From Actinomycetota bacterium (GTDB taxonomy: Bacteria > Actinomycetota > Thermoleophilia > Gaiellales > Gaiellaceae): a stretch of DNA of 38,534 nt. Made by a program: the position numbers and the translations under genes. Shown here piece by piece: positions 1 through 8,371 of the stretch. Each line of letters begins with the position of its first letter. Positions within the stretch are counted from its first letter, which is position 1. Where the stretch lies: contig VAWH01000075.1 in NCBI GenBank assembly GCA_005888315.1, positions 1 through 38,534 of the forward strand, read 5' to 3'. The notes under the pieces were generated by a model. That model was not told where the DNA came from, ran no database searches, and saw only the letters and a program-made list of their open reading frames with translations.

Positions 1-107
1 TGAGCGACTGAAACCCGTCCCGACGGTCAGTCCTGCCGCGCGACCTTCATCAGGGTGGCGAGCGCCGCGGCGTGGTCCTTTCGGTTCGCGAGCCTTGTCC
101 CAGCGGA
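1..107. other. Left edge, no supported gene
   Basis: This short stretch lies 3' of the minus-strand tRNA-Gly. I see no complete gene. One minus-strand frame reads like a protein C-terminus ending at a stop near position 40, but it has no start codon between the tRNA and that stop. It could be a decayed fragment or chance. Confidence 0.3.
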
Positions 108-180
108 AGCGGACGACGGGGATCGAACCCGCGACCCTCAGCTTGGGAAGCTGATGCTCTACCAACTGAGCTACGTCCGC
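108..180 (-). tRNA. tRNA-Gly (anticodon CCC)
   Basis: Read on the minus strand this folds as a full cloverleaf. The acceptor stem GCGGACG pairs with CGTCCGC, there is a D-arm, and the anticodon stem TCAGC/GCTGA encloses loop TTCCCAA, giving anticodon CCC. The T-arm has a GTTCGATC loop. Anticodon CCC decodes the glycine codon GGG. The discriminator base is T, as is usual for bacterial tRNA-Gly, and CCA is not encoded, so it must be added after transcription. A likely -10 box lies 10 bases upstream. Confidence 0.95.
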
Positions 181-190
181 GTTCCGTTCA

Positions 191-196
191 ACCATA
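191..196 (-). promoter_or_regulatory. Putative -10 box of tRNA-Gly
   Basis: TATGGT on the minus strand ends 10 bases before the mature 5' end of tRNA-Gly. The spacing matches the TACACT box before tRNA-Leu at 32101, which suggests almost no 5' leader on either tRNA. No clear -35 box is visible. Confidence 0.45.
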
Positions 197-367
197 CCCA
201 AGCACCCGCACAGCTTCGGGCGTGCCAGATGCCGTGACGCGACCATGGAGCACTCGAAGGGCGCGCTGTCTCGCGACCGAAGCCTTGCCGCAGGCGGCGC
301 GAGGTGACACCCTTGGGCGAAGCCTGGCAAATCGCGCCGGAGGCGATTCGATCACAGGGAGGCAGCA

Positions 368-1075
368 CTGAGCACCGGCCGCGTCGTTCTCATCGTCCTC
401 GGCAGCATCGTCGCCTTGCTCGGGCTTGCGCTGGCAGGCGGCGGCTTCCTTCTCTGGGTCGACCAGACCCAGCGCGAGGGCGGCTACCTGAAGACGCCGA
501 CTGAGCGGTTTGCGACATCGAGCTACGCGCTGACGCGCGAGCGACTCGAGGTCGACGCCGGTGGACCGAATTGGATCTGGAACGACAGCTGGCTCGGGAA
601 GGTACGGATCCGCGGCGAAGGCGCCTCTGCAAAGCCGCTCTTCATCGGGGTCGGCCCGGAGGCGGCCGTCGCAGGCTACCTCGGGCGCGTCGCACACGCC
701 GACGTCGAGGACATCAACCTCGATCCGTTCCGGGTTGAATACCGTCAGATTGCGGGAGGTGCGCCGCGGCGACCCCCGACCGCCCAGAACTTCTGGGCGG
801 CCTCGGCCTCGGGGCAAGGAAGGCAGACCGTCACCTGGAAGGTGCGTGAGGGTGACTGGTCGATCGTCCTCATGAACGCCGACGGGTCGCGGGGCGTCTC
901 AGCCGAAGTCGACCTCGGGGCCAAGCTGTCGTTTTTGCTCTGGGTCGCGATGGGGCTGCTGATAGGCGGCGCCCTCATCCTTGGAGGGAGCGTCGCGCTG
1001 ATCGTCCTTGCCGCGCGGACGCGGCCACCTCCGGCCGCCCCGCCGCGGCCCGCCACGACAACCGGCGACGCGTGA
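368..1075 (+). CDS. Conserved actinobacterial membrane protein, unknown function
   Basis: A protein of about 235 residues. It has an N-terminal hydrophobic segment (about residues 5-30), an extracytoplasmic middle containing WVDQTQR and FWAASASG, a second transmembrane segment (about 180-215) and a short Pro/Arg-rich tail. This layout resembles a widespread actinobacterial family of two-pass proteins with no assigned role. The start is chosen as CTG at 368, because GGGAGG lies 6 bases upstream and the hydrophobic segment then has the usual MSTGR-type N-terminus. The first conventional in-frame start, TTG at 416, would cut into the membrane segment. No partner gene is evident. Confidence 0.72.
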   Translation: MSTGRVVLIVLGSIVALLGLALAGGGFLLWVDQTQREGGYLKTPTERFATSSYALTRERLEVDAGGPNWIWNDSWLGKVRIRGEGASAKPLFIGVGPEAAVAGYLGRVAHADVEDINLDPFRVEYRQIAGGAPRRPPTAQNFWAASASGQGRQTVTWKVREGDWSIVLMNADGSRGVSAEVDLGAKLSFLLWVAMGLLIGGALILGGSVALIVLAARTRPPPAAPPRPATTTGDA

Positions 1076-1179
1076 CGATGGACGGTCGCAGCCTGCGGGC
1101 GCCTTGATCTAGCGGCATCGCAAGCGACCCAAGACCTGGCTAAAAGAGCGGCTTTCGCCACGGCCCTCGTTCGGGCACG

Positions 1180-1704
1180 GTGGCTCGGATGCGTCGCCTG
1201 CTTCCGCTCGCCCTTGTCGTGCTCATCAGCGGCGGCTGCTCCCTGCGCCGGGCCGGGCCGCCGCCGTCTCCGCACTGCCGGTCGGGCTCGCCGCTCGTCG
1301 GCGTCTACCACCCTCAGCGGCTGAAGGTGAAGAGCCGCTGCCGGGTCGCGGTAGGCACCGTCGAGAAGGTCAAGCCCGAGCTCTACGACGGCGACGTCCA
1401 CATCGAGCTGCGGCTCGATCGCGGCCAGGAAGGGCTGCTCTCGTCGGGCAACGCGCGGGTCGGCGGCACGCTGATAGTCGAGATCATCCCCTGGGACCGC
1501 TCGCGCGTGTTGGTTCCGGAGGAGGGGCAGCGCATCGAGGTGGTGGGCCCTTGGGTCGACGACACCGCACACGGCTGGAACGAGATCCACCCGGCGTGGT
1601 GGATCAGCGCCGGCTCGCTCGAGCCGGCCTCGGCAGACGAGTTGCGACGCGCCGACAGGCTCCTCCGCGGGCTCGAGCCCGCGGCGGCCGAAGACGACGG
1701 CTGA
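1180..1704 (+). CDS. Probable secreted or lipid-anchored protein, unknown function
   Basis: 174 residues from GTG 1180; ATG 1189 is an equally good start. The N-terminus is a signal sequence ending at Cys20-21 in a weak lipobox (LISGGC). The mature part has the features RCRVAVGTVEKV, VGGTLIVEIIP and VVGPWVDDTAHGWNEIHPAWW. These suggest a small beta-barrel or OB-like fold and resemble a recurrent actinobacterial family whose function I do not know. It ends 71 bases before the aldolase gene, which has its own promoter-like sequence, so the two need not be co-transcribed. Confidence 0.7.
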   Translation: MARMRRLLPLALVVLISGGCSLRRAGPPPSPHCRSGSPLVGVYHPQRLKVKSRCRVAVGTVEKVKPELYDGDVHIELRLDRGQEGLLSSGNARVGGTLIVEIIPWDRSRVLVPEEGQRIEVVGPWVDDTAHGWNEIHPAWWISAGSLEPASADELRRADRLLRGLEPAAAEDDG

Positions 1705-1715
1705 GCTCGGCCCGG

Positions 1716-1742
1716 TTGCAAACGCGTACGTTGCGGGATAAT
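1716..1742 (+). promoter_or_regulatory. Putative promoter of the aldolase gene
   Basis: TTGCAA (1716-1721) and GATAAT (1737-1742) are 15 bases apart and lie just upstream of the aldolase Shine-Dalgarno region. The same GATAAT hexamer precedes glpX. The spacing is short for a housekeeping sigma promoter, so the -35 assignment is the weaker half. Confidence 0.5.
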
Positions 1743-1775
1743 CGAGTCGCCGAGAGCTCCGAAGGAGGACGAACG

Positions 1776-2804
1776 ATGGACGTGCAGCAGCTGCAATCGA
1801 CCGCACAGGCGCTCGTCGCCGAGGGCAAGGGGATCCTCGCCGCCGACGAGAGCGACGGGACGATCAAGAAGCGCTTCGACTCGATCGGAGTCGAGTCGAC
1901 CGAGGACAACAGGCGCGCCTACCGCGAGCTGCTCTTCGCGACCGAGGGCGCCGAAGAGTTCATCTCCGGAGTGATCCTGTTCGACGAGACGATCCGCCAG
2001 TCGGCCTCGGACGGAACGCCGTTCCCGAAACTGCTGGAGAGCAAGGGGATCATCCCCGGGATCAAGGTCGACAAGGGCGCAAAGCCGCTGGCTCTGACCG
2101 ACGGCGAGACGGTCACGGAGGGTCTCGACGACCTAAGGGCGAGGCTCGAGGAGTACCGCGAGCTCGGCGCCCGCTTCGCGAAGTGGCGCGCGACGTACTC
2201 GATCGACGCCGAGAAGCCGAGCGAGTACTGCGTCTGGACGAACGCACACGCGCTGGCCCGTTACGCGGCGCTCTGCCAAGACGCCGACCTCGTCCCGATC
2301 GTCGAGCCCGAGGTGCTGCAGGACGGCACGCACACGATCGAGCAGAGCCGGAAGGCGACCGGCCGAGTGTTGCAGGCGGTCTACACGGAGCTGCACGACC
2401 AGCGGCTTGATTTCCGCGGCACGCTGTTGAAGCCGAACATGGTCCTGTCCGGCTACGAAGCGTCGGATCGCGCCTCGGTGGACGAGGTCGCCGAGGTGAC
2501 GCTCGAGTGCTTCTACAAGCACGTACCTGCGGCGGTCCCCGGTGTCGTCTTCCTGTCCGGCGGACAGTCGGACGAGGACGCGACGGCACACCTGAACGCG
2601 ATGAACGCACGGGGGCCGCATCCATGGCAGCTCTCGTTCTCGTACGGGCGCGCCCTGCAGGCGCCGGCACTCAAAGCTTGGGTCGGCAAGCCGGAGAACG
2701 TGGAGGCCGCGCAGCGGGCCTACTACCACCGGGCCAAGATGAACGGCGCCGCGCGGACCGGCATGTACGCGCCGGAGATGGAGCGAGAAGCGGTGCCGGC
2801 CTAG
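1776..2804 (+). CDS. fba: Class I fructose-bisphosphate aldolase
   Basis: Cleaves fructose 1,6-bisphosphate to dihydroxyacetone phosphate and glyceraldehyde 3-phosphate in glycolysis, and runs in reverse in gluconeogenesis. The 342 residues match the metal-independent class I family: GKGILAADES near the start, the Schiff-base lysine at about residue 219 in LLKPNMVLSG, and GGQSDEDATAHLNAMN. ATG 1776 is chosen because GGAGG lies 7 bases upstream; an in-frame reading extends further upstream but has no family character. The 3' end overlaps the convergent neighbour by 4 bases. Together with glpX, tpiA, gap, pgk and gpmI in this window it supplies most of the triose section of central carbon metabolism. 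Confidence 0.97.
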   Translation: MDVQQLQSTAQALVAEGKGILAADESDGTIKKRFDSIGVESTEDNRRAYRELLFATEGAEEFISGVILFDETIRQSASDGTPFPKLLESKGIIPGIKVDKGAKPLALTDGETVTEGLDDLRARLEEYRELGARFAKWRATYSIDAEKPSEYCVWTNAHALARYAALCQDADLVPIVEPEVLQDGTHTIEQSRKATGRVLQAVYTELHDQRLDFRGTLLKPNMVLSGYEASDRASVDEVAEVTLECFYKHVPAAVPGVVFLSGGQSDEDATAHLNAMNARGPHPWQLSFSYGRALQAPALKAWVGKPENVEAAQRAYYHRAKMNGAARTGMYAPEMEREAVPA

Positions 2805-3238
2805 CGAACGAGCCTGCCGCTCGGCCTGACGACGAGCCACGTGCCGCCGTACTCGACCGCGTTCTGGCAGCGGATCTGCCCTGCCTTGGTGTCGCCGACG
2901 TAGTAGTAGAGGGGCCGGCCGCCGTACGTGATCTGGCGGCGGCCGTCTCGGCGCCGGATTGTGCCGAGCAGCGAGCGCCTGACGCCGGTGCCCGCGCGTA
3001 GCGCACCCTTCGCGTAGTAGACGGGCCAGGCCCTGGCGCAGGCGCCGTAGCAGACGCTACGGCCCTTCGCGTCGTGGGTGAAGGCGTAGAGCACGTAGCC
3101 GCGGCCGTCGAAGAGGACACGGCCGAAAGCGGATGACTTGACCGTCAGCGTCGGAGCCGCCGTTTCACGCGACATCCCGGCCGGCGCGAACACCATCGCG
3201 ACCGCGGCTACCACGACGAGAAGGGGCATTCGGCGCAT
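2801..3238 (-). CDS. Secreted protein with two Y-X4-D repeats (PF03640-like)
   Basis: About 145 residues with a signal peptide (MRRMPLLVVVAAVAMVF, probable cleavage near the AGMS-RET region). The mature part has two copies of the secreted-repeat pattern: YAFTHD followed by a CYGACARAWP segment, and YYYVGD near the C-terminus. This fits the PF03640 family of short secreted or lipoprotein repeats, whose function is not established. ATG 3238 gives a clean signal peptide; TTG 3256 is an alternative six codons upstream. It converges on the aldolase gene and lies downstream of glpX on the same strand, 37 bases away. Confidence 0.75.
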   Translation of the reverse strand: MRRMPLLVVVAAVAMVFAPAGMSRETAAPTLTVKSSAFGRVLFDGRGYVLYAFTHDAKGRSVCYGACARAWPVYYAKGALRAGTGVRRSLLGTIRRRDGRRQITYGGRPLYYYVGDTKAGQIRCQNAVEYGGTWLVVRPSGRLVR

Positions 3239-3274
3239 GCCGCTCAGTCGCGTCAACCGCGAGTTCGTTACGCG

Positions 3275-4297
3275 CTACCGGTATTCGCGCCCGGTGAAGA
3301 GCTCGAGCTTGTCGAGCGCGTGGCTCGCCTCGATCCGGCGCACCGTGCCCGAGCGCGAGCGCATCACGATCGAGTCCGTGATCGCGCCGTTCGGGAGGTA
3401 CCGCACGCCGCGGAGCAGCGCGCCCGTCGTCACACCTGTGGCGGCGACGAACACGTCCTGGCCGGAGACGAGGTCGTCGGTGGTCAGCACGCGGTCCGGA
3501 TCGAGCCCTGCGTCGACGAGCTGCTGCCGCTCCTCGGCGTTCCGCGGCCACAGCTTGCCCTGGATCCCGCCGCCGACGCACTTCAGCGCCGCCGCCGAGA
3601 TGACACCCTCGGGCGTTCCGCCGACGCCGTAGAGCATGTCCACCCCGGTCCCACCCTGGGCTGCCGCGATCGCCGGCGCGACGTCGCCGTCGCGGATCAG
3701 ATTCACCTTCGCCCCTGCCTCGCGCAGCTCGGCGATCAGCTCGTCATGGCGATCGCGCTCCAGCACGACCACCGAGATCGCGCGCTGCGAGACGCCCTTC
3801 GCCTCCGCGACTGCGTTCACGTTCTCCGTCGGCGAAGCGTTGATATCGATCACGTCGATCCCCTCGGGCCCGACCGCGATCTTCTCCATGTAGACCGCGG
3901 CGCCCGGGAAGAACATCGTCCCGCGCTCGGCGACCGCGATTACCGCGATCGCGTTCGGCTGCCCCAACGCGGTCAACCGCGTCCCTTCGAGCGGATCGAC
4001 GGCCACGTCAACCTGCGGGCCGGTGCCGTCGCCGATGGACTCGCCGTTATAGAGCATCGGCGCCTCGTCCTTCTCCCCTTCGCCGATGACGACCACGCCG
4101 TCCATCGAGACAGAGTCGAGCATCGCCCGCATCGCGTCGACGGCGGCCTGGTCGGCGGCGATCTTGTCGCCCCGTCCGACCCAGCGACCCGCGCCCATCG
4201 CGGCCGACTCGGTGACGCGGACGAGCTCGAGCGCCAGGTTGCGGTCGGGGCGCACCGGCGCGCCCCTCCCGCCGCTCGTTCGCTCGGCGACGGCCAT
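3275..4297 (-). CDS. glpX: Class II fructose-1,6-bisphosphatase
   Basis: Hydrolyses fructose 1,6-bisphosphate to fructose 6-phosphate, the irreversible step of gluconeogenesis. The 340 residues are full length for the GlpX family. Metal and substrate motifs are intact: [15 protein letters not shown] at about 72-86 and DPLEGT at 101-106, with the GGTPEG loop later on. The ATG lies 14 bases after the argS stop. GATAAT ends 6 bases before the ATG and partly fills that gap, so glpX probably has its own leaderless transcript besides any read-through from argS. The opposing enzyme, class I aldolase, is 1.5 kb away on the other strand. Confidence 0.97.
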   Translation of the reverse strand: MAVAERTSGGRGAPVRPDRNLALELVRVTESAAMGAGRWVGRGDKIAADQAAVDAMRAMLDSVSMDGVVVIGEGEKDEAPMLYNGESIGDGTGPQVDVAVDPLEGTRLTALGQPNAIAVIAVAERGTMFFPGAAVYMEKIAVGPEGIDVIDINASPTENVNAVAEAKGVSQRAISVVVLERDRHDELIAELREAGAKVNLIRDGDVAPAIAAAQGGTGVDMLYGVGGTPEGVISAAALKCVGGGIQGKLWPRNAEERQQLVDAGLDPDRVLTTDDLVSGQDVFVAATGVTTGALLRGVRYLPNGAITDSIVMRSRSGTVRRIEASHALDKLELFTGREYR

Positions 4298-4303
4298 GCC
4301 GCG

Positions 4304-4309
4304 ATTATC
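4304..4309 (-). promoter_or_regulatory. Putative -10 box of glpX (leaderless)
   Basis: GATAAT on the minus strand is followed by 6 bases and then the glpX ATG, so transcription would begin at or next to the start codon. There is no Shine-Dalgarno sequence in the gap, which agrees with leaderless translation. Confidence 0.5.
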
Positions 4310-4311
4310 CC

Positions 4312-5841
4312 TTACATCCGCTCGGGCGCCTCGACTCCCACCAGGTCGAGACAGCGAGCGATCACGTTCTGGGTCGCGCGAACGAGCGCGAGCCGGAAGG
4401 CCTCCGCGTTGCTCCCGAGCACGCGGTGCTCGTGGTAGAAGCGGTGGAAGTCGTCGGCGACACGGATCGCATAGACCGGAATCCCCTGCGGGCCGCGGCG
4501 CTCCGTCGCCTCGGCGGCGGTCGCCGGAAACTCCAGCAGCCGCTTGATCAGGTCGCGCTCCTCGGGCGCCAGGGGCTCGCTCGGCAAGAGGTCGTCATTC
4601 TGCTCCGCGGAGGCGTTGCGGAGGATCCCGGCAATGCGGGCGTGCGCGTACTGGACGTAGTAGACGGGGTTCTTCTGGCTCCGCTCCGCGGCCAGGTCGA
4701 CATCGATCTCGATCGTCTGGTCCGGCCCGCGATTGACTAGGTACCAGCGGGCGGCGTCGACCCCCACTTCGTCCATGAAGTCGTCGAGGAAGACGACGTC
4801 GCCGCGCCGCTTGGACATCGTCCGCTGCTCTCCGCCGCTCGTCAGGTGGACGAGCTGGTAGAGCAGGACTTCGATCCGGGCCGGGTCGTAGCCGAGCATC
4901 TGCGCGACGGCCGCGTACCACCTGCGGGTGCCGTGGTGGTCGGCGCCGAGCACGTAGACGGCCCGGTCGAAGCTGCGCTCGAGCTTGTGGGCGAGATAGA
5001 CGACGTCTGCGGCGCGGTAGGTCGGTCCGCCTCCCCTCTCCGGCGAGCGGACGAGAACGCGATCGTCGTCGTCCCCGTACTTCGAGGACGGCGCCCAGAT
5101 CGCGCCGTCCTTCTCGTACGTGTCGAGTCTCGGCAGGAACTCATCGAGGCGGCCCTCGAGCTCGCTCTGCAAGGCCCAGGAGTCGAAGTGGACGCGAAAG
5201 CGGTCGAGCGTTCGCTCGACCTGCTCGAGCATGCGCGGGACGGGATCCTCGTCACTCGCGGCCAGCTCCTCCACGTACGCGCCGTGGTAGCCGTCCTCGG
5301 GCGGCTCCTCCCCGCGGCGCCGCGCCTCGACCGAGGCGCGGAACTTCTCCATCTGCGTGCCGGAGTCGTTGTAGTAGTACTCGCGCTCGACCTGGTGGCC
5401 GGCGAACTCCAGCAGCCGCGCTACTGAGTCGCCGTAAGCCCCGTTCCGCGCCGCGGCCACCGTGATCGGGCCGGTCGGATTCGCCGAGACCATCTCGACC
5501 TGGATCCGCTCACGGCGGGCGGGTTCGCCGACGCCGAAATCGCGCCCCCGCTCGACGATCGCGGCGAGCGCGTCGACCAGCCAGGCGTCCGTCAGCCAGA
5601 GGTTCACGAAGCCGGGCCCGGCGATCTCCGTTCGCTCGACCCCGGGTGCCGACGCCATGCTGGCGGCGATCTCCTCGGCCAGCTCCCGGGGCGACTGTCG
5701 GCGCTCGGGAGCGAGCCGGAGCGCCGCATTCGTGGCGTAGTCGCCGTGCGCCGGATCGCCCGGGCGCTCGAGCTCGATCGGTGCGCCGACGGCGTCGCTC
5801 AGCTCCGCCGCGAGGCGAGCGACCGGATCAGCGGCCGGCAA
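4312..5841 (-). CDS. argS: Arginyl-tRNA synthetase with an atypical HIGH motif
   Basis: Charges tRNA-Arg with arginine. The 509 residues contain an Arg-tRNA synthetase N-terminal domain (HGDYATNAA), the class I Rossmann core, the GADHHGTRR segment (about 299-307), a KMSKS-type loop TMSKRRGD (341-348) and the C-terminal DALR anticodon domain ending [16 protein letters not shown]-like. The striking point is the first signature. After SANPTGP the family normally has HVGH, but here residues 127-130 read TVAA, so both motif histidines are missing. All other regions are intact, so I still call it a functional synthetase. The first 14 bases overlap the end of the upstream channel gene, indicating translational coupling. 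Confidence 0.95.
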   Translation of the reverse strand: MPAADPVARLAAELSDAVGAPIELERPGDPAHGDYATNAALRLAPERRQSPRELAEEIAASMASAPGVERTEIAGPGFVNLWLTDAWLVDALAAIVERGRDFGVGEPARRERIQVEMVSANPTGPITVAAARNGAYGDSVARLLEFAGHQVEREYYYNDSGTQMEKFRASVEARRRGEEPPEDGYHGAYVEELAASDEDPVPRMLEQVERTLDRFRVHFDSWALQSELEGRLDEFLPRLDTYEKDGAIWAPSSKYGDDDDRVLVRSPERGGGPTYRAADVVYLAHKLERSFDRAVYVLGADHHGTRRWYAAVAQMLGYDPARIEVLLYQLVHLTSGGEQRTMSKRRGDVVFLDDFMDEVGVDAARWYLVNRGPDQTIEIDVDLAAERSQKNPVYYVQYAHARIAGILRNASAEQNDDLLPSEPLAPEERDLIKRLLEFPATAAEATERRGPQGIPVYAIRVADDFHRFYHEHRVLGSNAEAFRLALVRATQNVIARCLDLVGVEAPERM

Positions 5842-6850
5842 TGGCCTCGGCCGACCTGAACAGCTCTTCGAGGGCGCGGAGCTCCTCGTCGGTCCCCGCG
5901 GCGATCATCACGTCGCCGGCTTCGAGCGGCAGATCGGGGTCGGGCGTCGTCTCGAAGTGACCGTCGCGCTTGCGCACCGCCACGATCACGGCGCCCGTCT
6001 TGCCGCGGATGCGAAGCTCGCCGATCGTCTTTCCCGCCTGCGCCCAGCCGGCGGGAACCTCGAGCTCCTCGAAGCGTAGGTCGGCTCCGGCCGCCGAGGT
6101 GACCACGTCGATGAAGGCGGTCACCTGCGGCTTCAGCATCAGGTTCGCCATCACGCGCCCGGCCGCCGAGTAGGGTTGGACGACGCGATCGGCGCCGGCG
6201 ATTCGCAGCTTCTTCGCCGCAGCGGCGTTCGAGGCGCGGGCGACGACGAGCAGGTCGGGCCGCACGGCGCGAGCGGAGAGCGTGATGTAGAGGTTGTCCG
6301 CGTCCGAGTCGGACGACGCGACCAGCCCGCGTGCGCGCGCCAGCCCGGCGGCGTCGAGGTCGTCCTCGTCCGTCCCGTCGCCCTCGATGAAGTAGTCGTT
6401 GCGCTCTCGGGCCGCGCCGAGCGCGTCCTCATGGAAGTCGACGACCACGTACTGGGCACCGGCGGCCCGGAACTCACTGCCGATCTGCTGCCCGACGCGC
6501 CCGTAGCCGCAGATGATGTAGTGATCGCGCAGGTTCTCGATCGCCCGCCTCCTTCGTTTCTCCGCGAGCGCGCCGGTCAGCACGCCGCGGGCAATGCTCT
6601 CGACCAGCGTCGAGGCGACGAACGCAAAGATAGTCACCCCGGCGAAGACCATGAAGATCGAGAGCAGTCGCGCCGAGTCGTTCCTCGGAACGGTGTCCAG
6701 GCCGACGAGCGCGCTGGTGACGACGGCACGGTAGAAGGACTGCAGCCACGATTCCCCGAGCGACCAGCGGTAGCCGACCGTCCCGATGGCGAGCACGGCC
6801 GCCAGGGCGGCGAGCGCGTAACCGATCCGGCGCGGGCTGAAGCTCTCCAC
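5828..6850 (-). CDS. Two-TM potassium-channel-like protein with RCK (TrkA-N/TrkA-C) domains
   Basis: 340 residues. Two transmembrane segments (about 10-28 and 62-85) flank a pore loop. They are followed by a TrkA-N/RCK Rossmann domain beginning IICGYGRVGQQI (112-123) with the acidic VVVDFHED strand end, and a C-terminal TrkA-C domain (about 255-330). This is the layout of MthK-like ligand-gated K+ channels. The pore loop reads TSALVGLDTVP (45-55) instead of the usual TVGYG filter, so ion selectivity is uncertain. The GTG start faces the DUF3467 gene across only 20 bases, and the 3' end overlaps argS by 14 bases. Confidence 0.88.
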   Translation of the reverse strand: MESFSPRRIGYALAALAAVLAIGTVGYRWSLGESWLQSFYRAVVTSALVGLDTVPRNDSARLLSIFMVFAGVTIFAFVASTLVESIARGVLTGALAEKRRRRAIENLRDHYIICGYGRVGQQIGSEFRAAGAQYVVVDFHEDALGAARERNDYFIEGDGTDEDDLDAAGLARARGLVASSDSDADNLYITLSARAVRPDLLVVARASNAAAAKKLRIAGADRVVQPYSAAGRVMANLMLKPQVTAFIDVVTSAAGADLRFEELEVPAGWAQAGKTIGELRIRGKTGAVIVAVRKRDGHFETTPDPDLPLEAGDVMIAAGTDEELRALEELFRSAEAIAGR

Positions 6851-6855
6851 GCGAT

Positions 6856-6865
6856 TAGTATCGTA
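6856..6865. promoter_or_regulatory. Overlapping divergent -10 boxes between the channel gene and the DUF3467 gene
   Basis: The 20-base gap between two divergent GTG starts contains TAGTAT reading right (6856-6861) and TACGAT reading left (6865-6860). Each ends exactly 9 bases before its own GTG. The two hexamers share sequence, so polymerase could serve only one direction at a time. Leaderless transcripts are implied in both directions. Confidence 0.42.
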
Positions 6866-6870
6866 GGCTC

Positions 6871-7173
6871 GTGGACGACGACGCCCAGGAGCGCCAGCTC
6901 AACATCCACCTCGACCCCGAGCATCTTGCGGGCGTCTACGCGAACTTTGCGAACATCAGCTTCTCCGACTACGAGTTCACGCTCACGTTCGCGCGCATCG
7001 ACCACGAGGTCGAGGAGGGAGACGTCCCCGGCGTCGTCGTCGCCCGCGTGAACATGTCCAACCGGTTCATGCGCGAGCTGCTCGACGCGATGGAGGATTC
7101 CTGGTCGAAGTGGTCCTCCCGCGAGGGGATCAGGAACCTGCCCGAGACCGAGCGGCCCGAGTCTGATACCTAG
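6871..7173 (+). CDS. DUF3467 family protein
   Basis: 100 residues matching the DUF3467 pattern: an acidic start, YANFANISFSDYEFTLTFARID, then VVVARVNMSNRFMRELLDAMEDS. The family is common in bacteria and sometimes sits near gas-vesicle, secretion or regulatory genes, but no biochemical role is established. No signal peptide or membrane segment is present, so it is cytoplasmic. The last 44 bases overlap the convergent M48 protease gene, and the poorly conserved C-terminal tail falls in that overlap. Confidence 0.85.
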   Translation: MDDDAQERQLNIHLDPEHLAGVYANFANISFSDYEFTLTFARIDHEVEEGDVPGVVVARVNMSNRFMRELLDAMEDSWSKWSSREGIRNLPETERPESDT

Positions 7174-8371
7174 CCTGCCAGGCTTTGGTCATCGCGAGCC
7201 GCTGCAGCACCGTCGGGTGATCGTCCAGCACGACATATGACCAGCCGGGCGGGTTCGGCTGCGCCAGGTCGATCCGCGTGAAGCTGCGGAACGCCTCGCG
7301 GCCGGCGGCGGGGTCGCGGGTCGCCTGAAGTGCCATCCAGTCCGCTTCCGCCTCGTAACGCCGCGAGACGACGTTCTCGAGCGGCGTCGCCAAGAGGCTG
7401 AGCGCGAAGACGACGAGCAGCGCGAACGGGACCACCTCGGCGCGGTGCAGGCCGCCGCTGCGGCGGGTCGCCTCGGCGAGCAGGAACGTCAATGGCACGG
7501 TGAAGAGAACGCCCCAGCCGAGCCCCTTCCAGATGTGGCGGCGAGCGGCGTGGCCGAGCTCATGAGCGGTGACGAACTCGATCGCCCGGTCGCTCAGGTG
7601 CGACTTGAACAGCGTGTCCCAGAGGATCACGACCGTGGTCGGCCCGAGCCCCGTTGTCTCGCCGTTGATCGCCGACGTCTCGTCGCTGACCTCGTCGACG
7701 CGGATTTTCGTGTGGGACACGCCCTCGCGCTGCTCGAGGCGCGCAACGGCCGCCGTCACCGGCGGGTCGTGAATCGGATGCGTCCCGATCGGAGCGAGCA
7801 AGGCGCCGACGACGACGAAGACGGCACCGACCGCGACGAAGATCGGTGCGACGATCGCCCACCAGCGCCGTGGAAACTTGCGCGCCAGCGACATCACGAC
7901 GCCGAGCACGATGGCGACGGTCGCCGTCCGCGCGAGAACTCCATCCCACTGGCCCAGTACGTAGCTCCAGTACTCCTGCTTCGAGATCCCGTAGCGCCTG
8001 TCCCACCAGAGGCCGACGAGGCCGACCGGCAGGGTCGCGATCGTGACGAACAGGTACACGGCGACGCCGATCATGATTCCGGCGCCGATCTCGCCGAGGG
8101 CAAAGCCCCGCGCGATCCGGCGGCCGAGCACCGCGAGCAGACCGAGGACGGCAAGCTGGACGGCAACGCCGAGCAGGAAGAGCAGCCGCCCCACCGAGCT
8201 GTACCGCTCCGCCCGATGCAGCTCTGAAGCGGAGAAGTACGCCGAGGCGTCGACTCGCGGTCGGTGTAGATCGGCGGGGACGTTCGTCCGCCAGAGCAAC
8301 GTGGCCGCTATGAGCCAGGCCGCGACGGCGAGGACTATCGTGGCGCCCTTGAGCAAACGCGTCGCGGTCAT
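7130..8371 (-). CDS. M48-family membrane metalloprotease (Ste24/HtpX-like)
   Basis: A 413-residue integral membrane zinc protease. Several hydrophobic segments occupy about residues 10-25, 62-85, 95-125, 150-195, 285-300 and 312-330. The zinc site is HELGH at 270-274, with the third ligand in YEAEADWMAL (about 340-346). Spacing and topology fit the M48A CAAX-protease/Ste24 group, which degrades or matures membrane proteins. An exact substrate cannot be read from the sequence. Its 5' end overlaps the 5' end of the divergent phosphoesterase gene by about 30 bases, so each promoter would lie inside the other gene. The 3' end overlaps the DUF3467 gene. Confidence 0.9.
   Translation of the reverse strand: MTATRLLKGATIVLAVAAWLIAATLLWRTNVPADLHRPRVDASAYFSASELHRAERYSSVGRLLFLLGVAVQLAVLGLLAVLGRRIARGFALGEIGAGIMIGVAVYLFVTIATLPVGLVGLWWDRRYGISKQEYWSYVLGQWDGVLARTATVAIVLGVVMSLARKFPRRWWAIVAPIFVAVGAVFVVVGALLAPIGTHPIHDPPVTAAVARLEQREGVSHTKIRVDEVSDETSAINGETTGLGPTTVVILWDTLFKSHLSDRAIEFVTAHELGHAARRHIWKGLGWGVLFTVPLTFLLAEATRRSGGLHRAEVVPFALLVVFALSLLATPLENVVSRRYEAEADWMALQATRDPAAGREAFRSFTRIDLAQPNPPGWSYVVLDDHPTVLQRLAMTKAWQARYQTRAARSRAGS

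Noticed and set aside
1551-1775. N-terminal extension of the aldolase
   Set aside because: It is Arg-rich and out of frame with the upstream gene; ATG 1776 has a strong ribosome-binding site and the family start.
8043-8339. Upstream extension of the phosphoesterase
   Set aside because: It lies antisense to the M48 protease gene, is Arg/Ser/Thr-rich and precedes the first phosphoesterase motif by about 100 residues.
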